A DNA stretch of 64,000 nucleotides from Microdochium bolleyi (Eukaryota > Ascomycota > Sordariomycetes > Xylariales > Microdochiaceae). A model generated the notes under the pieces. The model did no database searches. It was not told the origin of the DNA and saw only the letters and a program-made list of their open reading frames with translations. This document shows positions 53,201-63,999 of the stretch, piece by piece. How positions within the stretch are numbered: position 1 is the stretch's first letter; every line of letters begins with the position of its first letter. A program made the position numbers and the translations under genes. Where the stretch lies: assembly GCA_001566295.1 (NCBI GenBank), contig KQ964254.1, positions 186,001-250,000 on the forward strand. The letters run 5' to 3'.

Positions 53201-55011
53201 GGGTCAGGAGCTTATCAAGGACGAAATCCTGGAGCTCCCGGCTGTTATCAAAGACGCAACTGACCCATTCAAGGTCGACGCGAAGCGCAAGGCAATCGAA
53301 TATTGTGTCATGGAGCACCCAGGTCTACCGCGCCACGTCCACGGCGATTTCCGACGAGTACGCCAGGCTATCGCCAATATCACCGCAAACGCGATGCAGA
53401 ATACCACGGCCGGCGCGGTCTCGGTCGAGTGCTACGTCTCGGAAGTGACTGATGCCCGCGTTCGAGTCGAGATTGCCATCGAGGATACAGGGTGCGGCAT
53501 GAGTAGTGAGAAGCTAGACATTCTGTTCCAGGACCTTGAGCAAGTGAGCACTGATGTGGACACAACGTCCCTCGAAGACGTCCAGCGGCCACCTGAAAGT
53601 AGAGTCCTGGGGCTCGGACTCGCCGTGGTCGCGCGAATCGTGCGCAACATGGATGGTCAACTCCGGTTGAAGTCGGTAGAGGGCAAAGGATCCAAGTTTG
53701 TCATACAGCTCCCATTCGACTTACCTACAGAAGAACTCTTGGCCAAGGTGGGAGCTGCCGACAACAAAGATTCGGACAGTCCGACACCCAGTGCAGCTTC
53801 CGTTTCTAGGACTCTGCGACCTGTCGATGACGGTGAAGTCCTCCTCGTTGCCAATGCCAACAGTATTCAAGGGCACCGTACCCTGAGTGCTAGGCGTAGC
53901 GTGGATGAGCATAGCGTCAACAGCCTGAAGAGTAGCGCGGCAAGCAAGGAAAGCGTGCGGAGCGTCAAGAGTGATGCGGACCGCCTTATCGATGCCATTT
54001 CGACACCGTTGGCTCTGGGAGACCACGATGACGATGCACATCGCGGCACACGCCGTGACTCCAGGAGCCGAAACCACAGTCAAACCGGCAGCACGACATC
54101 TCTACCTGGCACAATCGGTGTTGGCAACAGCTCATCGCCGCCGGATCGGCCCGTTGCATTGAAACGATCAACCACAACGTCTGGGGTTGCTGGTTCTTCT
54201 CCAGAAGTCGTGGACGGCACCCACCCTGTCGCGTATAGTAAGACGCCCATCCGGCCAGTCAAAGTACCTGACGAGTACTTCGACCAACCGAGACCTCCGC
54301 AGACGGGGCATACATCTAAGGTCCTTTTCGAGATCCCGCCCACACCTGCCCCAGTGGCATCCAGTGACCCCGCCTCCCAGGGGCAGAACACGTTGCGCGT
54401 TCTGGTCGCTGAGGATGACCCTATCAATATGAAGATCCTGAAGAAGCGCCTCGAGAAGGCCGGTCACCAGGTCACACATGCTGTGAATGGGGAAGACTGC
54501 GCAAGCGTTTATGGCGAAACACCAGAGAAGTTCGATATCATTCTCATGGATATGCAGGTAGGTTATTTCCAGGAGTTGAGTGATACGGACGATTGCCACT
54601 TTCAGTCGCTGATTCCTCCTTCAGATGCCTATCGTCGACGGACTGAACAGCACAAAAATGGTTCGTGCTTTCGAGCGTGGCGATAAATCCCCGGTTCTTT
54701 CTCCCGTCGCTAAACATCACGGTGGAATACCTATATTTGCTGTCTCGGCGTCGCTAGTTGAGAAGGAACAATCATCCTACGTGGAAGCCGGTTTTGATGG
54801 TTGGATTCTGAAGCCAATAGATTTTCGACGACTTAACACACTCCTGGAAGGCATTCATAGCCGAGATACACGCGAGAACTGCTTGTACGTTCCGGGCCAG
54901 TGGGAGCGCGGTGGATGGTTCCATTCTAGGCATTCTACCTCGGCAGAACACATCAGCCAGAGCCCGGACCCGCCCGCAGTGGGCGGCGATGAAGCTCCCA
55001 GCGCGCTTTAG
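50224..55011 (+). CDS. fphA: Fungal phytochrome: red-light sensor hybrid histidine kinase
   Basis: Three exons (50224-52822, 52954-54557, 54625-55011; introns of 131 and 67 nt) encode 1,529 residues. It is a red/far-red photoreceptor that binds a bilin and signals by phosphotransfer. Residues 1 to about 300 are low-complexity Ser/Thr/Pro. The PAS domain has Cys317 in RCEDEPIHTPGAVQAFG, the bilin-attachment site of fungal phytochromes. The GAF domain has PASDIP (Asp573), His616 and His626. A PHY domain follows. The kinase has the H-box AHEVRTPLNA (His895), an N-box region, and ATP-lid motifs EDTGCGM and GLGLAV. A Ser-rich linker leads to the receiver, where LRVLVAEDDPIN begins the domain and Asp1399 (ILMDMQ) accepts phosphate. 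The second intron falls directly after this MDMQ, and MPIVDG continues it. No key residue is missing. Confidence 0.96.
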
Positions 55012-55816
55012 GTTCCTACACTCTTCCTCACGGCATAAGATCTACGTTGCAACCACCCCCCCTCTCTCAACCCCGGCCGCGAATCTTCGGAGTCGCAGGC
55101 CTGTCTCAACGCAGATCGTTTGTACATATCCTGCATTTGTTTTCGGAAACTAGCTAGCCGGAGCTTGGGTTCGATCACCTGTCCTTTCCATCGTGGCGCG
55201 GGCGTTTCTTCGCTTCCCATGGTGCATTATAGTGGAGTTATGGGCAAGAGCATGGTCAGTATACGCACATCACTCTTGGACGGGCAACGAAATACAACTA
55301 TTTGGAGTTATCAGCAATCTTGTCGTGCATTTTGTCATAATCTAAATGATCTCAGTGTATGGACGAGGCAAGTATAGCTGAAATGCTGTAGCCCTTGCTT
55401 GGCAGGCTGTGGGCTGGCCTCAGTGAGAGGTTGTTCTATCATGCCAGCTGCACTATTTGAGTTATTCAGAGCCGAAGTTCTAGTGGGACGTGCCAAGTCC
55501 TCCGACCGCTTGAGGTACCCAGCGGCCCACATGCCAGACGACCATTCCAAGAGAACCTCGGGCCCTAGTGTGATAACCATGTTGAATGGATATCCCATGT
55601 GGGTTGAGCTGGCACCACCTGGAGGACGGCAGTAGTGACACAGACCGGAAGGTGCATAGACCAAACAAGGACCTGTATTTCCCAAGTAATATATTAAGTT
55701 GACAAGAATAATTTAGATCTACCATTGTAATAGCACGCTTGCAATCATCTTTTTGTACGCCAATCTTTCTATGGCTGAAGGAAAGAGCTTCGTGCTCTAA
55801 GCCCGAAGGGCAACCA
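55012..55816. other. Convergent 3' gap right of the phytochrome gene
   Basis: This 0.8 kb gap between two stop codons contains the 3' ends of the phytochrome gene and the next, minus-strand gene. I see no other gene. Confidence 0.55.
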
Positions 55817-58032
55817 TCAGTCCATGTACATCGGGTCGCCATCTGTCCCACCGCCCACGCCGAAGCCATTATATATCGCCTGCTGAGGCTGCTGCTGCAT
55901 GGAAACCGCCATGCCCATGTTAGGAATTGTTGGTCTCCTGGAGTCGCCCGAACCGTTGACCATGTACTGGTTGTTACCACTGATTGTTGGGCGTGGCTGA
56001 ACCCCTTTCGTTTGGCTTGCACTTGCGTGGCGCTGGTCATGCTGCTCCTGAAGCGTATTTTGCCGATGTTGCTGAGGGGACTGGCCAGTCCCGAAGGTAT
56101 GTTGTTGCGCCGAGTCGGTCTTTACCGTGCTTGACTGATGGTACGACTCATCTTCGTCCATGTCAGCGTCTGCGTCTTCGTCACTGTCGTTATTGCTGGC
56201 ATCGACAGGTGTAGCGGATGTCTCTAGGACTGGGGTCGCTGTGGCCGACGGAGCAGTGTCAGAAGTCTCATTGACCGACACGTTTGAGGCTGTCTGCTGC
56301 TCTTCCTGCTGTTGGTGTTGCTGCTGGCGCTGTTGTTGCATTTGTCGGCTCTGGGCAGCCTTCGAAGAAGATTGCTGGGTTGCAGGCCTGACCTTCTGTG
56401 TCGGAACAACTCGAGAAGGGGCGTGAACTGTAGCGCTAATAGGAGCAGGTACCGAGATGGATTGATCCAGCGGTCTCTGTGCTGCCATCCCTTGCGACCT
56501 GGAAGACACTATGACTGATTTCCACCGCTCGATGGCAACAGATACAACAGTATTGAGGTCCATATGTCGAGCCTCCCCATCAAGGCCAATACCTCTCCGG
56601 GCCATGGCAATTGGGTTTCCGAACATGTAGGCGACAATAGACTCTTCGATTGGGATCGTTGCTGGAGACGAGACGCGGAACTCCCGGGGTTGTTGCAGCC
56701 GGTTGAGTTGTTCGACCTGACTCTTCAAATTGGCATTTTCCTGCTGGAGCAGACGTCGCTGCTCCTTGACGGCGTCTACTTCCTTCTGCCGCCTCCCGAT
56801 GCCTCTCGCTAGCTCGACGATCCACAACTCTCTTTTCCTGTCTGGTGCAAGGTCGTTCCAGATCTGGTACATCGACTCCACATGCTCGCTGACCTGCGCT
56901 TCCAGGACTGTGGCCGACTTCTCTGCATTCAAGACGCTCTCACGTACATCTGGCGCAAGCGTCTGGAGTGGCGGATAACTGAGGTCTTCGTTCGCTGCCG
57001 TTGTAGCCGAGGCACAAATCGACTTCCATCTTTGAAAGTGTTCTTGAAAATAGACCCTGAGTGCTTCACGCTGCTTCTCTGATGGTGGCTCGATGGACCA
57101 CGAGGTTGATGTTGGGTGAGGGATGGACGAGAACAGGGTTGGTGGTGGCCGCAGGCATTGCAAGGTAAGTGCAGGGAAATCGAGGGATAATGGATCGAAG
57201 TCGAATGGCTGTGAGTTCATATCGATATGCTGCCTGGGGGCGACGAGCAGAAATTAGCATGTGTGTCCATGAGATTGCAGGGTTTCCTGTACACGCATGG
57301 AACCGTTTGTAGTACGTACTTTGCAGCCCTCCATGAGCTCAATACTTCCCTGAGAGCTAGCTCGGCAGCCCTGGCTGTGTCCATGGCATCAGACGTCCTG
57401 TGTCTCGCATCAAGCTGGGCCTTTTGAGAGGACCTGCTGGCACCGCTTCGATGGGGGTGGTGGTGGGTAGAGTGGCTGACTCTACGACCCATGTGGGAGT
57501 CCTGGCTGGCGTCGTCGTCCAGTACCATTGACCGATCCGCGGCATCGGTGGGCGTGGGGATATCGAGGATCACACCCGTGGCCTCCCAGGTGGGCTGGAA
57601 AGGGTACTTGAACGCTTGCTGGTCGACGACCAAGGGAGTGTCCGGAGCTCTGGCTGGTGTCGAGGCGTCGTGGGCGGTACGGGCAGCATTGCCGTCAACG
57701 GAGGGGCTCGGCTTCTTGGTCGAAGCGGGCGGCGTCGAGGTGAAGTTGCCGGCTGAGTCTCGGCGGGCGAGAGAGCCTCTTGGCTGGCGGCGAGTGATGC
57801 CGCTGCGCATCTTGCGGATGGCGTCGACATCGTGGATGCCGTCTGGAGGCTTGGGATTCTTTTCCTTGACATAGAGGTCGAGATGGCGGCCCAGGGAGGA
57901 CGAGGTGAAGGCCTGGCCACAGAAGGGGCAGTTCTTGTCCTTGGCAGCGCTCTGCTTGCCGGGCAGGCCGCTTGGGGAGTCGTCAGCGGCGGGAGCCGGC
58001 GCGGGCGTGCCGTCAGCGCCAGGGTCAGACAT
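55817..58032 (-). CDS. Uncharacterised fungal protein with zinc-finger-like start and coiled coil
   Basis: Two long minus-strand frames join across an 86-nt intron (57234-57319, GTACGT...CCCCAG). Exon 1 is 58032-57320 and exon 2 is 57233-55817, together 709 residues. I do not recognise the function. Near residue 35 a CPFCGQAFTSSSLGRHLD unit resembles a C2H(H/C) zinc finger, followed by conserved-looking YVKEKNPKPPDGIHDV and GITRRQPRGS. The middle holds SIEPPSEKQREALRVYF. A predicted coiled coil (EVDAVKEQRRLLQQENANLKSQVEQLNRL) comes next. The C-terminal third is Gln/Ser/Thr-rich with Gln runs and an acidic SDEDADADMDEDE patch. The splice keeps the frame (RAAK-QHIDMNSQP). A nuclear or chromatin role is only a guess from the finger and the low-complexity tail. 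It is divergent from HP1. Confidence 0.8.
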
Positions 58033-59478
58033 TGGAGCCGTGACAGGTGGAGGGCTTATTGGGCTAGAGAATCATGGTCGGGTGGATGCGCCGTGGAAGG
58101 TGAAGGAGAGGAGAGGGCGAGGATGTCGAGATGAAGGATTGGGACGATGGAGGACGAGGTGAGGTGGAGTCTGTCTGTCTGTCTGCCCGAAGTTAGAGTC
58201 GAGAAGCGGATTGTTGCGGGCCTAGACGGGCGGCCGGCCAGGGGTGTTCAGGGGCTGGTGGGTACCCTCCAGGGCTGCCTCGACTGCGTTCAATGTAGGG
58301 AGGGTACGTACTGACGACTGCCAAAGGACCCGATATCTGAACTCTCCCATCCGTCAAAGAACGATACCTTCCAGGTTGAGTCCTTGCATGGCCCCCTCTA
58401 CACCGGACAATACCTACAATAGGGCTCCTTAGGGGAAGACAGCCCCCGTCCTGGTCTCGCAGACCGGGCTCCTGTGCACTATTGCCTTGTTTCCTTGCAA
58501 GTCGAATGGCCCTCGGACGGGTCACTTGGGCTCGACAAGCCCGCCCACCTGTGTACCGAGTACCCCGGGTGTACCTTCTCAGGCCTGGACAACTGCACGT
58601 TGTGGTGAGCTGGCAGGCGTGGCAGGCACCTGGTCGCCTCGTCTGTGGCCCGGTGTGCCCGGAGCGAATAGGCTCGCGTTCCGCCTGCAGCCGCCTTGGC
58701 GGGCGATCTCCATCCTCGCCCTCCCGCCGCCACAACCCCTGCCCATGCGACACCACGTCGTGGCCGCGATGGGCCAGCAACTCTGTAGTTGTCTACCTAG
58801 TCGGGAGCTTGCGTATTTAGCAAGGAGTCGGGCGTCGGGCTGGCATTGGTCACCAAGGCGGTCGGGCCATGGCGGACGAAACAGAGAGCCAGAGAACCAG
58901 AGACACCCGTCGCGGGGACAAGGCCAGCAATCGAGACCTGTCCGCCGAGCTAGAGGGCCGGGCCGCTCGATGCACATGACGTGGCCGGCCTGGTACTCGA
59001 CATGTTCACCACGAGATGGACGCGGGAAGTGGTCTTTCACGGTCAGCAAAAATATGGCCCGTCGTAAAGTGAGACGAGTATGTGGTCGATTTAGCCGAGG
59101 CTCTCTGTTGCTCCCATACTGATACCTCACCGGAGCCTAGCCCAGCATCGATTGGAGGCACCAGGCTGGCTGATGGCTGGGGCTTCGTGATGGGACTTGT
59201 TTCCGGACAGCGACACAGCAGACTGGTGTGTCCCATTTGTGCGCACCAGGATCGCGTCTCCAGATGGGAGCTGTCGCGTCGTGCAGCCCACACACCACCA
59301 ATCCACCAGGGCACCACCACCACCACCTCCTCCATTGACCATACACGGCCACGACCAACGGCTGCGAGATCCACTCTCTCACCTCGCCCCATCCTGTACT
59401 CTGGTCGCATGCTGATCGATTTGCATGCTGCGTTTCTTTGGTCTGGCGAGCCGTCAAGACAACAGCTCGACCTCCGAT
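58033..59478. promoter_or_regulatory. Divergent promoter region of the 709-residue protein and HP1 genes
   Basis: 1.45 kb between divergent start codons. It is GC-rich, with overlapping open frames on both strands that lack domains. It should contain both promoters. Confidence 0.55.
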
Positions 59479-60551
59479 ATGCCCCCTGGTGAGTCGCCCT
59501 CTTCCGCCGTGCCAGGCGCAGTCTCGCGCGCGCATGCGCAAACGGTCGGCGCACACCACCTGCTGACCATGCCCCGTGCCCTCCGTCTAGCCATCAGTGA
59601 CGACGAAGCGTCACAGTCCGACGCCGGCGACCTCGAGGTGCCCCTGCGCACCAAGGCCGCTGCCTCTCCGCCTGCCACCACTTCTAGCTTGCGCCGAACG
59701 ACAGCGGCCGCAAGCGCGTCAGCCAGCCGCAATGGCTCAAAAGCGCCAGTCCAAGTCGACGATGATTCGGACGATGCCAAAGACGACGAGGATGACGAAG
59801 ACGGGGAGGACCTAGAGGAGGACGAGTCGGTATCCCGCTGGACTTGAGGCGCGGATACCGATGCGCCTAAAGGTGCTCAGAATGCTGACGGTCCACACCT
59901 CTCAGATATATCGTGGAGAAGATCATGTCGCACATGGTGTATCCTGACGTAAGTGCTTTGCATCGCCTGTCACGAATACCGCATGAAAATGGTGGACTCA
60001 CTCGTCACGGATGGACGGACAGGGCGTATTGAAATTCGAAGTCAAGTGGGAGGGCTACGACAAGAAGACAGACCGGACCTGGGAAAGCAAGGAGAACCTG
60101 CTTGAGAACGCCGGCGACATCCTCCGCGACTACCTCGAAGCGCACGGCGGCGAGGACAAGATCCTCGAAGACTCAGAAAAGGGCATCAAGGGCAAGAAGC
60201 GTGGGCGGCCGGCGGCCAGCGGAGCGGCGGCAGGCAAGCGCAGGAAGGCGGATCACCCCAGGGACGGCACGCCGCCGGCGTCGACCAAGGCGTGGAAACC
60301 GCCGGCGGGGTCGTGGGAGGATGAAGTGGACACGATCGATGCGTGCCACGACGAGAACTCGGGCAAGCTGATAGTGTACCTGACGTGGAAGAACGGGCAG
60401 AAGACGCAGCACGAGACCAAGGTCATCTACCAGCGGTGTCCCCAGAAGGTGAGCCGGGCATTTAAGCCAGTCGCGTCTACCAGGAACCCAACTAACGCGG
60501 GTCGCACAGATGCTGAAGTTTTACGAGCGGCATGTCAAGATAGTGCAGTGA
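59479..60551 (+). CDS. HP1: Heterochromatin protein 1 (chromo and chromoshadow domains)
   Basis: Five exons, 59479-59488, 59591-59825, 59906-59948, 60023-60448 and 60510-60551, encode 251 residues. HP1 binds methylated histone H3 Lys9 through the chromodomain and dimerises through the chromoshadow domain to hold heterochromatin. The first exon has only 10 nt and gives MPP-AISDDEASQSD, a typical HP1 start. An acidic stretch leads into the chromodomain (EYIVEKIMSHMVYPDGVLKFEVKWEGYDKKTDRTWES is split by an intron; aromatic-cage candidates Tyr83, Trp and Tyr in KWEGY). A basic linker (KGKKRGRP) leads to the chromoshadow domain from about residue 193 (SWEDEVDTID...CPQKMLKFYERHVKIV). The second intron's donor is GTCGGT, weaker than the others, but only it gives EYIVEKI in frame. 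Confidence 0.93.
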
Positions 60552-61226
60552 GCAGGACCGGTGTTGTTGGAGCCATCACTTGTCGCACCAAGATGACGCA
60601 CGTGAGGCAAGTCAGGCACAGCACTGACCAATGGTGCCGGCACGGGATTGACCGTGGCGGCGTCTGGGGCAGCCGCAGGAGCATACGTAGTACCCATAGT
60701 GTAGCCTTCTTTCCTCGTGCAGATGATTAAAAATTAAAACAACCAACCCGTTGTGTGCTGGCATTGAGGTGCACCAGCGCAGCCGTCCAGGCACGGTCCG
60801 TACGTGTCAACCTCGCACTCACTCGCTCGCAGTCCCCAGCCACCCATGCCGGGCGGCCCCTGGTCCGGGGTGCGGGCCGTGGCCAATCACAACGCGGCAC
60901 CGCTCCCCAGCCTTGCGCATTTCGCGCCGCGGCGTCACAGACAGCGACCGAGCCTGTTCGCCTGCTGCAGGGTCCGGCCAGCCTCGCTATTTACTCGTGG
61001 TGATGGCGGGGCAACCACGGCTTACAAGTATGGCCCTCGCAGCCTCCCGCCGCCAGTCGTCGCCCTCACATTCCATCTCCTCTCCTCACTGCTCCTCGCA
61101 AGCCTACCACATACACTTACACGCTCGTCATTGTCTCGGGCTAGTCTTCCACTCAGCGACGGCAGGCACACGCAACACCACCACCCTTGACATACATCCT
61201 CCCCACTCGGAGGCACAGCCGCAGCC
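60552..61226. promoter_or_regulatory. Intergenic region with promoter and leader of the small membrane protein
   Basis: About 675 nt holding the HP1 3' end and, in its right half, a C/T-rich leader (CATTCCATCTCCTCTCCTC type) of the kind often found before fungal start codons. I see no other gene. Confidence 0.5.
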
Positions 61227-61385
61227 ATGGTCAAGCAAAACGACACCATCGCCATCATCATCATCGTCCTCTTCATCGTCCTCGCCCTCATCGCCTTTGG
61301 CATTTACCGTCTCGTCCACATGGCCCGCACCCGCGGTTCCGTCACCACATCGAGTACCGGCAGCTCCAGCGGCATAGTAGACTAG
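61227..61385 (+). CDS. Small single-span membrane protein, 52 residues
   Basis: A short frame from ATG 61227 to TAG 61383-61385. Residues 1-6 are polar (MVKQND). Residues 7-26 form one strongly hydrophobic segment (TIAIIIIVLFIVLALIAFGI), long enough to cross a membrane once. A basic stretch follows (YRLVHMARTR), then a Ser/Thr/Gly-rich tail ending VD. By the positive-inside rule the C-terminus should face the cytosol. I do not recognise a family. Support comes from the clean membrane/basic/tail layout, a good start context (GCAGCCATGG), and the pyrimidine-rich leader upstream. The alternative frames across the same DNA are Arg/His/Pro-rich and look spurious. Confidence 0.65.
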   Translation: MVKQNDTIAIIIIVLFIVLALIAFGIYRLVHMARTRGSVTTSSTGSSSGIVD

Positions 61386-62259
61386 TCTCGCCATCTCGAG
61401 GCCCTATGGAGCACGCTTGCCGCTCCGCCATGCTACACGCCACGCACCATCTGCGCACTCGTCCGCCGCCGGCCGCCGCCCTGGCTGGACACGACGAATT
61501 ATGAGCAACGCGAAGGGGGGGCAATGACTTCCCCACGTATCTGACGACAGCGATCTTTCAGACAGCATCATCAGCAAAGCAGTCTGCATGCGCCACACTG
61601 ATTTTCGGCATCTTTTTTCAACATTCCCATATCGGGCCATTCCCACGTGGATCAAGCCCGGCAGCACAACGCGGCGGCCGCATTCCCCGGGGAGTGGGTC
61701 CGGGTTGGCCGAGCTCTAGCAAAGCTGAGCAGCTCTAAGCTTGGATGTATTCATTGGCTTTCATATTTGCGAGGCGTTCATGGTGCAGCTTGGGTTTTCA
61801 TATTTTGGCTCCGGCTTTGCAATCTGCAGCCATCGTTGAGCATAGGCATGGGATTGAGCAGGAAGCGAGACTATGGAACATTTTCTGTATTTTTCACGGA
61901 GGCATGTAAATATATATAGCTTTAGATAGATCCATATAGATTAGCGCCGCGGGGGCGACGTCAAGAGCGGCAAAACTGGTGTCAGTCACGGGAATCAAGA
62001 AGACACGTTTCATCCAACACAACCTCCATGCATAACCTATGGAGGACGTTTCTCTAGTGATACTGGATTCGGGATGCTGATGTCTTTGTCACCAAGGATG
62101 GTAGAGGTCATGGCTCGATAATTTGAGACTCGAGGTTATGATTATTTATTGGATAGGCAAGTGTATTGACGAAAACGCCATGTGTACTTGGTGGTGACAG
62201 GTGTATGTATCTTAGCACTTACACTGCTCGACGCTGGGCAGTGGCACAGACGAGACCCC
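61386..62259. other. Convergent gap right of the small membrane protein gene
   Basis: About 870 nt with the 3' ends of both neighbouring genes. It is AT-rich in the middle (TATATATAGC near 61910). No further gene is visible. Confidence 0.5.
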
Positions 62260-63999
62260 TCACAATTGTGCTCCGGGCACTGGCTCCGTCTCTGCCCTGG
62301 AGTTGTTCCACCGTGGCAGTTTGAACGACTTCAGGGCATTGCTTGCGGACCGCGACCGCGACCGCGAGCTACTGCCAGTATCAGGCCGCGACGGACCAGC
62401 TGCAGATGAAGCAGGGATAATTGTTTGACCTCCAGGCCGCATCATGACAAAGGAAGATGATGCAACAGAAGACCCACCAGGGGACGCCGATGGCGTCGAC
62501 GACGTATAGACCGACGATACTAGGTCATGGGGACGAGGCCTGGTGTTGAGGCTGCCCATCTTCGATGTGAGCGCAGCAGTGGCACCATCACTGACGGGAG
62601 CGACGGAGCTCGGTGGACTAGGCGGCCGACTTGGGAGCATGCCAGAACCCATGGTCGACGATGCTAGGCTGCCCGGCCGGAAACGTCGGTCCCGGCGCGT
62701 CTCTTCCTCCTTGCCAGTCTGTGCACCAGACCTTATGTAATTCGCCTGTACCCACTGGGACGTAATCTGGCTTCGGGGAGTCTCTGCGACTCGTGAAGGC
62801 ATAGGGAGCTCGGGAGATCGGCTCGTGTCTCTACTCGTGGGCGGTGTAAAGTCTGCCAGGTTGCGGTTCATCAGCGGGTGGCCTGCTGGTACTTGCGGCG
62901 ATATTTCGGAAAAGTCGGGCAGATCATTTGCGGGAAGTCTGCTGAGTCGACGTATAGATCGCATGTTACGGCTGATGAATGTAGACATGTTCCGCACAGC
63001 AACACCGTCCTCGTGCGCCTGCAGCATGGGGACACCACCGGATTGTGCCGCTTTCGCTTGCTCCGTGTGTCTTGACGCCAGTGTGGTCCTCCCGCGGTGG
63101 TGGTCGTCGGAAGCTTTGGCAGGCATTGGTGGTTTAGTTTCTTTCAGAGTCTGCTGAATCATCATAATGACGCTTTCAAACTCGACCGTGGGACGAGCGT
63201 GGACTGGCACGAACGAAGGGGATGAGTCGAGCAAGGCGTCTTGGGTGAGGATAAACAACGAGCCGTCTCTCACACGCTGTCTCACGATGTGCCATCTCGT
63301 TCTCGCAGGGTTGCGCTCGATCGCTGGCTGATGAACGGAGTACGTAGCCAACTTTGAATAGAACACCTGCAGACGCTGAGCCATACGCTCGAGAATCTGC
63401 ATGAGTACCATGATGAGAGCAGAGGTCACTCTTGACTCAGATGTCAAGTTAAGGCTCATGACGGCACCGAAGGCATCCATCCCCTGAGTGACCTCGTCTC
63501 TGATGTCTTCAAGGAGAGAAATGTCCAGCTCTACCGAGGTTCTAGCGTAGCTCATGATGCCCTTCTCGTGAAAATGTGCGCCACGACTATCTGTGACGAA
63601 CTCGCCCACAAGAGACACCTGTCTTGACGTAGCTACAGCGTCGTCGCTTGTCTTAGCTCGCGCTATGATACCAAGAACGTCGGGAAGCCGCGTTGCTGCA
63701 CCATCCGAAGACAAGTTGGCCAGCCCAAACGAAAGCTTGAGGACCAACTCCTGGAATTTTGGCCCGAAGAGCGCGGCAAACCCCCCTTGGAGGAGCCTTG
63801 ACTGATATTGGTAGAATCGCTTGACGGCCCTGATGCTCAATATGTTGCCTTGTGTCCAATAAGCCGTTGGGTCCAAAGAAGCATCAATATCTTTGTCCAT
63901 GATGGTGTTCATCTCGAATTGCTGTGCAACTAGTGTCTCCACCACAGTCCTCAGGTAGTCCTGCCACAGGTCATAGAATCGGCTGATCTCGTAAAGTGT
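62260..63999 (-). CDS. Uncharacterised protein, 5' end beyond the window
   Basis: The minus-strand frame is open from the right edge to a TGA at 62260-62262, giving the last 579 residues of a longer protein. It needs no intron in this part. The first half is helical in appearance, with hydrophobic repeats (ISRFYDLWQDYLRTVVETLV, YQYQSRLLQGGFAALFG, SALIMVLMQILERMAQRL). The second half is Ser/Pro/Arg-rich and probably disordered, ending RSRSRSASNALKSFKLPRW and a short tail. I do not recognise a domain. It might be a scaffold or regulator; no function can be assigned. Confidence 0.75.
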   Translation of the reverse strand, partial: TLYEISRFYDLWQDYLRTVVETLVAQQFEMNTIMDKDIDASLDPTAYWTQGNILSIRAVKRFYQYQSRLLQGGFAALFGPKFQELVLKLSFGLANLSSDGAATRLPDVLGIIARAKTSDDAVATSRQVSLVGEFVTDSRGAHFHEKGIMSYARTSVELDISLLEDIRDEVTQGMDAFGAVMSLNLTSESRVTSALIMVLMQILERMAQRLQVFYSKLATYSVHQPAIERNPARTRWHIVRQRVRDGSLFILTQDALLDSSPSFVPVHARPTVEFESVIMMIQQTLKETKPPMPAKASDDHHRGRTTLASRHTEQAKAAQSGGVPMLQAHEDGVAVRNMSTFISRNMRSIRRLSRLPANDLPDFSEISPQVPAGHPLMNRNLADFTPPTSRDTSRSPELPMPSRVAETPRSQITSQWVQANYIRSGAQTGKEEETRRDRRFRPGSLASSTMGSGMLPSRPPSPPSSVAPVSDGATAALTSKMGSLNTRPRPHDLVSSVYTSSTPSASPGGSSVASSSFVMMRPGGQTIIPASSAAGPSRPDTGSSSRSRSRSASNALKSFKLPRWNNSRAETEPVPGAQL

